Origin: Geomesophilobacter sediminis | Lineage (GTDB): Bacteria > Desulfobacterota > Desulfuromonadia > Geobacterales > Geobacteraceae | Direction of reading: 5' to 3' | Length of the DNA stretch: 64,000 nucleotides | NCBI RefSeq assembly: GCF_016458275.1 | Contig: NZ_JAEMHM010000004.1 | Span: forward strand, 301,353-365,352 | Made by a program: the position numbers and the translations under genes | The notes under the pieces: generated by a model | What the model saw: only the letters and a program-made list of their open reading frames with translations | What the model was told of the DNA's origin: nothing | The model's database searches: none | Shown: positions 52,228 through 58,926 of the stretch, piece after piece | Layout: the number at the start of each line of letters is the position of its first letter | Position numbering within the stretch: the stretch's first letter is position 1

Positions 52228-52295
52228 CAGCGCGCCGCTCCCGGGGAAGCGGCCAGGAAGCCGAACTGGTTGTCAACGTAGAGTGCAAAAGTCAT
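52227..52295 (-). CDS. 22-residue leader-type peptide
   Basis: ATG at 52295 preceded by CAGGAGGAG (ideal ribosome site), sequence MTFALYVDNQFGFLAASPGA plus two residues, stop overlapping the permease ATG (TGATG). No strong ribosome site exists for the permease itself, so ribosomes finishing this peptide may restart there. It contains no run of Cys, Met or other regulatory codons, so classic amino-acid attenuation is unlikely. Confidence 0.55.
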   Translation of the reverse strand: MTFALYVDNQFGFLAASPGAAR

Positions 52296-52314
52296 CTTGG
52301 CTCCTCCTGAAAAT

Positions 52315-52403
52315 GAAAAAGGCCAGACGATAGCGGGACAAAAATGTCCCGTATACCGTCTGGCCTCCAGTGTCTCTGGTCAGCCATCAGTGGTGAACTG
52401 ATG
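52315..52403 (-). promoter_or_regulatory. Attenuator element copy 8, with upstream hairpin
   Basis: Minus strand: a 7-bp hairpin CATCAGT/ACTGATG (52403-52385), then GGCTGACCAG, loop of five, CTGG, and AGGCCAGACG pairing with CGTCTGGCCT around an inner GGGACA/TGTCCC hairpin, followed by five T. It lies between the promoter and the leader peptide. Confidence 0.7.
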
Positions 52404-52406
52404 GGC

Positions 52407-52462
52407 AGACTACCACCGGTGCACAGGGAGAGTCAAGATAAAAACTATATGCCTATAGTTTT
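52407..52462 (-). promoter_or_regulatory. Promoter and perfect upstream palindrome of the 44774-52295 operon
   Basis: Minus strand TTGACT (52436-52431) with a weak -10 (TAGTCT, about 52412-52407). Directly upstream, AAAACTATA-TGCC-TATAGTTTT (52441-52462) is a perfect 9-bp inverted repeat centred about 15 bases ahead of the -35 box, the place of an activator site; the weak -10 fits activator dependence. Confidence 0.5.
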
Positions 52463-52540
52463 AGTAGTTTTATGGCGGGCGATTGTCCTCGTTGGCGCCC
52501 CCCTCTTCCAGTGCCTTGCCCAGATGGGGCCAGGAGCGGA

Positions 52541-53266
52541 TCAAGGGAACGGGAGATACAGGCGCAATCCCGGCGCAATGCTGAGTTCATCCACATGCCC
52601 CGAGACCCGCCCGTCCTCGCTGGCAAGGTGCATGTGGATCGCGCTCTTGGCGGGGGTGAAGATGCCGCGGTGGTCCAGCGAATGAAAGCCGATGATGGCC
52701 ACGGTGTCGCCACGCAAAGTGAAACTGACCTTGGCCGCCTCGTGCCGCTCCGGCGAATGGGGGAGCCCGTCGGTCTTGTTCAGCACGTGGAATACCACCA
52801 GGTCGGGAGCTCCCCGCAGCAGAAACGGAAAAGGGCGCCCCGAATTGATCCCGTACTGGGCCGCAAGCCGGGGCAGGGCTTGTTCCAGCCCTGTTTCGTC
52901 GACGATCCCGGCCGGAAGGTTCACCAGGCGCCAGCGCGCCACCTGGCTGTACACCAGAAAACAGGCGCGGTTCAGGAAGCTCTCCTCCACCTCCAGATCG
53001 CCGTCGGGGAGCACGCGTGCGATATGGGGGCGCGAGTCCACGATGGTGACCTCTCCCTTGACCTCGGCAAGCGGTCCGAGGGCGTACAGAGAGGAAAGCC
53101 CCTCAAGCGGTTCCAGGTCAACCACCCCGCGGATATCTCCTCCCAGTACGTCACGCTGGGCACCCTCCCACTTCACCTCGAATCCTGCGCCTGCGGTCCC
53201 GGAACCGCTGCGGCAGGAGCAGGAACCGAGCGAGCAGCCGGGCAGCGTTTCATCGGCGCCCATCAT
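52541..53266 (-). CDS. Alpha-acetolactate decarboxylase-like protein
   Basis: 241 residues; ATG at 53266 overlaps the methyltransferase stop (ATGA). The N-terminal 22 residues are Cys/Gly/Ser rich (CSLGSCSCRSG). The rest follows the AlsD/BudA fold: GEVTIVDSRPHIARVLPDG, NSGRPFPFLLRG, and the zinc segment SAIHMHLASEDGRVSGHVDEL with HxH and a later His. AlsD makes acetoin from acetolactate; a related decarboxylation of a different beta-keto acid is as likely in this context. Last gene of the long 52541-63889 operon. Confidence 0.75.
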   Translation of the reverse strand: MMGADETLPGCSLGSCSCRSGSGTAGAGFEVKWEGAQRDVLGGDIRGVVDLEPLEGLSSLYALGPLAEVKGEVTIVDSRPHIARVLPDGDLEVEESFLNRACFLVYSQVARWRLVNLPAGIVDETGLEQALPRLAAQYGINSGRPFPFLLRGAPDLVVFHVLNKTDGLPHSPERHEAAKVSFTLRGDTVAIIGFHSLDHRGIFTPAKSAIHMHLASEDGRVSGHVDELSIAPGLRLYLPFP

Positions 53267-53976
53267 CCCCTCCCCTTCACCGCTCCGAAGACGGCAAACC
53301 GGCTGTTCTTGTGCAGCAGATCGACGCGGGTAAAGCCGACCTCCCGGAGCAGGTCCAGCTGATAGGTCACCGGACGCGGGGTGTCCTCGCGCTCGATGAT
53401 CCCGAAGATCCCGTCACGGTATTCCTTTCCCCCGATCGATTCCAGGTGCCGTCCGTGGCTGGCGAGCATCAGCTGGGCCACTTCCGGGATCTCGTGGTCC
53501 ACGAGGTCGAACATCCAGAAGCTCCCGCCGGGGGCCACCAGCTGGAAAATTTTGGAAAACACCCGGTGCCAGTCGGGGTCGTCACGCAGGTGGTGGAGCA
53601 CCGCCGAGGCCACCACGATATCGAAGGCCCGGTCGAGGTTCACCTCCCGAAGGTCCGATTCCAGTACGGTTACCGAGGCGGCACCGGCGGCAAGCGCACG
53701 TTCCTGCGCCCGCTTAAGCATCGCCGGGGCGAGGTCGACCAGCGTCACGTCCAGGCCGGGCCTTTGCTGCAGGAGCTTCACCGTCCAGTTCCCCGCCCCG
53801 CACCCAAGATCGAGGAGAGATTGGGCCTTCGGGTTCACCGCAAGCGCCGCCGAAGCGACCAGTCCGAGGGCGACGGTGGAATCGACGGCCGCTTCCTGCC
53901 CCTTGTCCAGATCGGAAAAGCGTTCGACGTCGCTATTGAAGCGGTCCTTTATCTGTTGTACGGTCCGTTTGGTCAT
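53263..53976 (-). CDS. Class I SAM-dependent methyltransferase
   Basis: 237 residues from ATG 53976, overlapping the flavodoxin-like stop. Motif I LLDLGCGAGNWTVKLL (about 49-64), LDVTLVDLAPAML, VLESDLREV and a PGGSFWMFDLVDHE strand. Small-molecule methyltransferase; acceptor unknown. Upstream and downstream overlaps show that flavodoxin-like, methyltransferase and AlsD-like proteins are made together. Confidence 0.85.
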   Translation of the reverse strand: MTKRTVQQIKDRFNSDVERFSDLDKGQEAAVDSTVALGLVASAALAVNPKAQSLLDLGCGAGNWTVKLLQQRPGLDVTLVDLAPAMLKRAQERALAAGAASVTVLESDLREVNLDRAFDIVVASAVLHHLRDDPDWHRVFSKIFQLVAPGGSFWMFDLVDHEIPEVAQLMLASHGRHLESIGGKEYRDGIFGIIEREDTPRPVTYQLDLLREVGFTRVDLLHKNSRFAVFGAVKGRG

Positions 53977-54554
53977 TGCCGGTCCCCAAGGAGCTCCTCG
54001 GCTACCGACTCGACTTCCTGCAGCAGCTCGCGGTTCCCCGCCACATCCTGAGGGTCGGTCGCCCCTACGGCGCGGATCAGGCGGGCCGTGGTGAAGTTGT
54101 TCCGGGCGAGAAATCCGGAATGGCGCGGGAAGACATCGGCGAAAAAGGCAGGATCCGGGTGCCCCTGGGTCTGGATGAAGACGAGCTTTTTCCCGGGGGC
54201 GAGCCGGCTCGGCGTAGCCGAGGTCCGGAAGTCGGGCTTGAAATAGGAGAAGCTCCGGTCGACGAAGCCTTTCACCTGGGTGGTGACGTCGCCGAAAAAG
54301 ACCGGCGTGGCCAGGAGCAACAGGTCCGCAGCGGCAACGTCGGCGAGGACCCCGGTGAGCCCGTCGTTCAGCACGCATTCATCTCGCGTGGTCTTGCAGG
54401 CGTAACATCCCTGGCACCCGCGCCAGGTAAGGGCGTTCAGCTCGTGGACCACGATCTCCGCGCCCAGCTGTTGCGCCTTGTCGATGAAATGCCGCGCCAG
54501 CAGGGCGCTGCTGCCGTTGGACCGCGGACTTCCCAGAAGTGCTACCACCTTCAT
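53973..54554 (-). CDS. NADPH-dependent FMN reductase / flavodoxin-family protein
   Basis: 193 residues. LLGSPRSNGSSALLARHFI binds FMN phosphate, C47-x2-C50-x2-C53 (RGCQGCYAC) is the iron-sulfur-flavoprotein-type Cys set, and LATPVFFGDVTTQVKGFVDR follows. It resembles the N-terminal half of the fusion at 24664-25653. An electron donor or reductase for a small substrate. Confidence 0.85.
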   Translation of the reverse strand: MKVVALLGSPRSNGSSALLARHFIDKAQQLGAEIVVHELNALTWRGCQGCYACKTTRDECVLNDGLTGVLADVAAADLLLLATPVFFGDVTTQVKGFVDRSFSYFKPDFRTSATPSRLAPGKKLVFIQTQGHPDPAFFADVFPRHSGFLARNNFTTARLIRAVGATDPQDVAGNRELLQEVESVAEELLGDRQ

Positions 54555-54591
54555 GCTCGTGCTCCTTTTGTCGTGAGGTATGCCTCCTGGT

Positions 54592-55587
54592 CTAGCGCAG
54601 CGAGAGCGCGCTGAAGAGTACCGGAAGCGTGCAAAGTATCAGAAAAACCGCCTGGGCGCCGAGAGAAATCCGGACCAGGCGCCGCTGCAGAGCGGGAAGG
54701 GTTTCGGCGAGACTCGCCACCTTTCGAAACGGCTGCAGCAGACCGACTCCCATCCCGGTCACCGCGGCGATCAGCAGGGAGAGGTAGAGCGGGTATCCGA
54801 AAAAGTAGTATTCAGGGTCCAGGATACAAAACGGACAGTGGTGCGAGGGAAGCTCGTAAAGGTAGGGGGAGACCACCGAGACCACCGCGGCAAGTGCCAC
54901 GGCGAGGTGCACGAGGTTCGCCCCGCCGAAGAGGTATCCCCCGATCCCGCGACGGAGGAATGCGCCACCGGCAAGCAATAGCAGAACACCGCTGCCGTAA
55001 AGAATTCCGAGCATCGGCAGTGGGGGGGCATTCACCACCTCCGTCGCCAGGTTGCGGGAAGCCGGGCTGAACAGGGCACCGCAGCACGAGGTGATGATGT
55101 CGGGATCGAGGTTCAAAAAGAACAGCGTCTGCAGCCCCGCCTCGAGGGCGAAAAAGGGAGCCACCAGCGCCAGCAGCAGGTATTTCACCCGGATCAGCGG
55201 GTAATCGTAGCCCCGGCTGTCAGCGTGGTTCAGGATCAGCCAGAGCCCGGCCAGCAGGAAGTTCACCAGCTTGAGGGCCAGGGTCGGGTACCCGAACGCG
55301 TTGACCGTCAGGGTCCCGACGGCGCACATCGCCCCCACGAAGAGATGGCAAATGCTGTCGGCGGTCCGGATGAAGAGAAACAGCGACACCAGCTGGAAGG
55401 CGAGAAAGTAGCTCAGTACCGTCGAGACCAGATAGGTCTGGCGCTCCAGGACGAGCTGCGTCTCGCTGCCGCTGGCAAGGTTCCAGTACCGAACGATCCC
55501 CATTCCGAAGCAGGCGGCATAGACCACCATCGTGGCACAGAGGAGAGCCGAGATCTCGAGCGCCAGAAGGGCCGGGTGCAGGATCAT
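54592..55587 (-). CDS. Polytopic membrane protein with Cys pairs, unknown function
   Basis: 331 residues with about eight hydrophobic segments. Two Cys pairs flank membrane segments: TSCCGALF (about residue 172) and HHCPFCIL (about 253); CPFC with adjacent His recalls thiol-redox sites of DsbB/VKOR-type proteins, but the overall fold is not recognised. Its ATG overlaps the ATPase stop, so it belongs to the FtsX-type exporter module. Possibly a redox or copper-binding membrane partner. Confidence 0.6.
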   Translation of the reverse strand: MILHPALLALEISALLCATMVVYAACFGMGIVRYWNLASGSETQLVLERQTYLVSTVLSYFLAFQLVSLFLFIRTADSICHLFVGAMCAVGTLTVNAFGYPTLALKLVNFLLAGLWLILNHADSRGYDYPLIRVKYLLLALVAPFFALEAGLQTLFFLNLDPDIITSCCGALFSPASRNLATEVVNAPPLPMLGILYGSGVLLLLAGGAFLRRGIGGYLFGGANLVHLAVALAAVVSVVSPYLYELPSHHCPFCILDPEYYFFGYPLYLSLLIAAVTGMGVGLLQPFRKVASLAETLPALQRRLVRISLGAQAVFLILCTLPVLFSALSLR

Positions 55588-56270
55588 GCCCGCTCCGCAC
55601 TGCCGGCCACTGCGCCGTCACGCAACTCGACCACCCGGTCGGCGAGGTCCGAGTCGTAGACGATCGGGTCATGGCTTGCCAGGATCAGGGTCTTCCCGTC
55701 CGCCTTCAAGCGTCGCATGATCGCCATGAACTCCTCGGAGAGGCGCAAATCGAGGTGGGCGGTCGGCTCGTCGGCGATGATCACCGAAGGGTCGTTGATG
55801 AGGGCCCGGGCGATCGCCACCCGCTGCGCCTCTCCCCCGGAGAGCCATTCCACCTTGGCCTCCGCCTTTGCCGCAAGGTCGAACAGATCGAGGGTGGCCA
55901 GGGCACGCCGCTTGAGCTCGGCATGGCGTTCACCGAGCGGGTAGGCGGGGATCATCACGTTTTCCAGGGCGGTCATCCCCCGGATCAGGTTGAACTGCTG
56001 AAAGATGAATCCGAAGCTGCGGCGCCGGATATCGGTGAGGAAGCGCTCGGGAAGGCTGGTGATCTCGCGCTCCTCCAGAAAGATCCTGCCCGTGGTGGGG
56101 CGCGCCATGCAGCCGACGATACCCAGCAGGGTCGTCTTTCCCGAGCCGCTCGGCCCCTTGAGGATGGTGGTTTCGCGCCGCTGGAGGTCGAAGGAGACCT
56201 CCTTGAGGGCGGTGAAGGCGTTGGGGCGCCCCTGGTTGAAGACCTTACCGATGTTGCGAGCGGAAATCAT
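55584..56270 (-). CDS. MacB/LolD-type ABC ATPase
   Basis: 228 residues from ATG 56270 with GAGGTGA; the frame extends upstream over the permease but has no better start. Walker A GPSGSGKTT, Q-loop FQQFNLIRGMTALENV, signature LSGGEAQR, Walker B VIIADEPTAHLD, H-loop SHD. Partner of the permease at 56279. Unlike the copy at 15896 its ABC signature is canonical. Confidence 0.88.
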   Translation of the reverse strand: MISARNIGKVFNQGRPNAFTALKEVSFDLQRRETTILKGPSGSGKTTLLGIVGCMARPTTGRIFLEEREITSLPERFLTDIRRRSFGFIFQQFNLIRGMTALENVMIPAYPLGERHAELKRRALATLDLFDLAAKAEAKVEWLSGGEAQRVAIARALINDPSVIIADEPTAHLDLRLSEEFMAIMRRLKADGKTLILASHDPIVYDSDLADRVVELRDGAVAGSAERA

Positions 56271-56278
56271 CGTCACCT

Positions 56279-57412
56279 CTAGCGCAGGACCGCATCCGGG
56301 TCGATGGTGGCTGCCCGCCAGGACGGGACGATGGTGCTCACCGAATAGGGGACCACGACCAGGAAGAGGATCGCGCCGAGTTCGCCGAAGTCGACGGCCG
56401 GTATCAGGCGGAAGTTCGGGTAGAGGGTGGACCACCCCTTAAGTACCGGGGCAAACAGAAAGGAGCCGCCCCAAAAGACGTGCAGGTAGCCCAGGGTCAC
56501 TCCGAGCAAAAAGGCGGTGAAGGAGACGGCGATCCCTTCCCAGAATTTCATGGCGAGGATGTCGGAGGTCTCCCACCCCACCGCCTTCAGGACACCGATC
56601 TCCTTGCGTTCCTCGGCGGAAAGCCCGGTCGCCTTGTCCCAGGCGAAGATGACGAAGGCAAGCCCTGCCATGCCGCTTAAGACGGCGACCACTCCGCCCC
56701 GCCAGTTGAAGAGCGCGTCGTAGGTGCGCAGGATCTCGTCGCGCACGATGGGGCGCGTGTCGGGAAAGCGCTGACGGATCTTTTCCGCCACCGTGGCGAA
56801 CTCCTTGGCGTTGTGCACGGTGAGGACGAGATCGGTTGCTTCCCCATCCGGGATACCGGAGAGGGCGCGGTAGTCCCTTTCCGAAATGAGGATGAGGTCG
56901 GCAGAGACCAGTCCGGCACCTTCCGGCAGGACCCTGGCGACCCGGTAGCTCTGCGCCGCACCGTCATAGCCGGTAAATCCGATCTGGTCGCCAGGGTTGG
57001 CGTCGCGCAGGGTTGCGATGCCGGAACCGATGACGATGGTCCCCGGGTCCGGCTGGTTTTCGGCCGGGACGACCAGGGTGTAGTTGGCCCGGGAGTTCGC
57101 ATCGTAGTAATAGCCCCAAAGGCGCGGGCGGGCCGAGGAAACCCCTCGGATCTCGCCGATGGCCCCGGCATATTCCTTGGGAATGGGGGCATAGCGGCCG
57201 GTGAGGGAACGCTGCACGGTGATCTCCGGTGCGTCCTTAAGCACGAGCTCCGCCTCGCGACGCAGGGCGTGACCGAAAAAGAGTGCCGATGCCAGCAGGA
57301 ACACGACCAGCGTGTACACCGCCACGAGGGCTCCGGTCTTACCCTTGCGCCGCAAAAGTGCCGCCAAGGTGAAATCCAATATGTGGCGCTGTCGGTCCAG
57401 TCCGCGTGCCAT
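56279..57412 (-). CDS. FtsX/MacB-like ABC transporter permease
   Basis: 377 residues: N-terminal helix (about 23-45), extracytoplasmic domain (about 50-240), three C-terminal helices with AEERKEIGVLKAVGWETSDILAMKF. Paralogue of the permease at 14686. Together with its ATPase and the adjoining membrane protein it may export or extract a product of the K4-D4 pathway. Confidence 0.82.
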   Translation of the reverse strand: MARGLDRQRHILDFTLAALLRRKGKTGALVAVYTLVVFLLASALFFGHALRREAELVLKDAPEITVQRSLTGRYAPIPKEYAGAIGEIRGVSSARPRLWGYYYDANSRANYTLVVPAENQPDPGTIVIGSGIATLRDANPGDQIGFTGYDGAAQSYRVARVLPEGAGLVSADLILISERDYRALSGIPDGEATDLVLTVHNAKEFATVAEKIRQRFPDTRPIVRDEILRTYDALFNWRGGVVAVLSGMAGLAFVIFAWDKATGLSAEERKEIGVLKAVGWETSDILAMKFWEGIAVSFTAFLLGVTLGYLHVFWGGSFLFAPVLKGWSTLYPNFRLIPAVDFGELGAILFLVVVPYSVSTIVPSWRAATIDPDAVLR

Positions 57413-57493
57413 GGTTCCTCATCCGTTTCGGGAAGAATTTCCCACCGTTGCCACCGCCCAGGGCATAACTAAAGCCCTATCGGGTCCGCCGCA

Positions 57494-57976
57494 TCAAAGA
57501 TGCCGGCGGATGATGCTCTCCAGCCGTTTGGAATCGACGACCCCGATCAGCTTTTCCCGCAGTTTGCCGTCCTTACCCGCAATGAATATGGTAGGGAGGA
57601 CCTTGATACCGAACTGTTTGGTGCCGACTTTCAGGTCGTCGTCGAGCAGGACCCGGTACGGCAGGGCGTTCCCCTTGATAAAGGTCGCCGCAACGTTTTT
57701 TCCCTGCCCCTCGTTGACGGTCACCAGTTCGAACGGCTTTCCTTTCAGCCCTTCGATGAAGCCCCGCAGTTTGATCAACTGCTCGGTGCAGCCGCACCGG
57801 TCGTTCCAGAAATAAATGACGACGGTGCGTCCCCGGGTCCCTCCCGTGTCTACCTTATTCCCGGCAAGGTCGGTCAGCCGGATCGGCGGCACCGGGTCAC
57901 CAATCCGCAATGACGCCGCCTGGGCGGTCCCTCCCAGGAGCAGAAGCAGCAATGTGGCGACGTAGCAAAGTCTCAT
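57494..57976 (-). CDS. Secreted TlpA/AhpC-type redoxin with CxC site
   Basis: 160 residues from ATG 57976 (GGAGTG upstream). Signal peptide about 1-21 (ending AQAA). Thioredoxin-like fold: GDPVPPIRLTDLAGN, WNDRCGCTEQL, LDDDLKVGTKQFGIKVLPTIFIAG with cis-Pro. The active site has C61-Gly-C63 in place of CxxC, so redox potential or partner differs from ordinary TlpA. Probably handles thiols or sulfur in the periplasm, next to the transporter genes. Confidence 0.8.
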   Translation of the reverse strand: MRLCYVATLLLLLLGGTAQAASLRIGDPVPPIRLTDLAGNKVDTGGTRGRTVVIYFWNDRCGCTEQLIKLRGFIEGLKGKPFELVTVNEGQGKNVAATFIKGNALPYRVLLDDDLKVGTKQFGIKVLPTIFIAGKDGKLREKLIGVVDSKRLESIIRRHL

Positions 57977-57988
57977 GATCACTCCGCG

Positions 57989-58873
57989 TTAGAGCGAGGT
58001 CGACGGGGAGATGGCGTCCGCCACCGGGCGGGTGTCGGCGGGGACGCGAGCCTCGGCGTGAGGGTGGTTCTGCAAAAGCTCCCAGATCTTGTGACGCACC
58101 CATCCGAACTCGGCCGAGGAGCGGATGTCGCTGTTGTGCCGGGGCCGCGGCAACTCGATCTTGACAATCTCCCGCAGCGTTCCCGGATTGGCGGTCAGAA
58201 CCGCCACGCGGTCCCCGAGAAATGCCGCTTCCTCGATGCTGTGGGTGACGAAGATGATCGTCTTTCCGGTCTCCTCCCAGATGCGCAAAAGCTCGTCCTG
58301 GAGGTTCTCCCGCGTCTGGGCGTCGACTGCCGCGAACGGCTCGTCCATCAGCAGCACCTCCGGGTCGTAGGCAAGGGCGCGGGCGATCGCCACCCGCTGC
58401 TTCATTCCCCCGGAGAGTTCGTGCGGGTACCGATCTGCGAATCCCTCGAGCCCCACCAGTTTGATGAACCGGTCGCTGATCTCCCTGCGCTGGGATTTGG
58501 GAACTTTCTTGATTTCCAGGCCGAACTCGACGTTCTTACGGACGGTACGCCAGGGGAAGAGCGCATACCCCTGGAGGACGATGCCGCGGTCGAGGGCCGG
58601 GCCGGTGATCCGTTTGCCGTCGATGAGGACGTCCCCGGAGTTGGGATGGGCAAGCCCCGCAAGGATGTCCAGCAGGGTCGATTTGCCGCACCCCGACGGC
58701 CCGACCAGGACCAGGAATTCTCCCTTGCGCACCTCCAGGTTGATGTCCTTGAGCGCCACGAAGTCGCGTGCCGCCTCGCCCCGGGCCTTTTTGAGATGGA
58801 AGGTGCGGTTGATGCCGCGGACCACGATCTTGGCGCCGTCGTTCGGCGCGGTGGTATCTACTGCGGTAGCCAT
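57989..58873 (-). CDS. NitT/TauT/Ssu-type ABC importer ATPase
   Basis: 294 residues from ATG 58873 (AGGAAAT upstream). Walker A GPSGCGKST, Q-loop LQGYALFPWRTV, signature LSGGMKQR, Walker B VLLMDEPFAAVD, H-loop FVTHS. Like the ATPase at 11910 it has a Gly-Tyr Q-loop phrase and C-terminal extension (about 30 residues). No permease is in the visible part of the operon; the binding protein at 61847 belongs with it. Confidence 0.9.
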   Translation of the reverse strand: MATAVDTTAPNDGAKIVVRGINRTFHLKKARGEAARDFVALKDINLEVRKGEFLVLVGPSGCGKSTLLDILAGLAHPNSGDVLIDGKRITGPALDRGIVLQGYALFPWRTVRKNVEFGLEIKKVPKSQRREISDRFIKLVGLEGFADRYPHELSGGMKQRVAIARALAYDPEVLLMDEPFAAVDAQTRENLQDELLRIWEETGKTIIFVTHSIEEAAFLGDRVAVLTANPGTLREIVKIELPRPRHNSDIRSSAEFGWVRHKIWELLQNHPHAEARVPADTRPVADAISPSTSL

Positions 58874-58926
58874 GATATTTCCTCCAGGTTGCTGGTTTCT
58901 TGGTGACCTTCCCCGAAAAACAGGGG

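Noticed and set aside
1776..52403. Calling the repeated leader element a known SAM, c-di-GMP (GEMM), Moco or preQ1 riboswitch
   Set aside because: The conserved bases do not match the consensus sequences I know for these classes; the element is much smaller and its conservation ends at the terminator stem.
1776..52403. ANTAR-protein target (paired hexaloop hairpins), as used for nif control in Geobacter
   Set aside because: I could not draw two hexaloops with the A1/G4 pattern; the small hairpin has a tetraloop-like loop in most copies. The idea remains possible only with an unusual binding mode.
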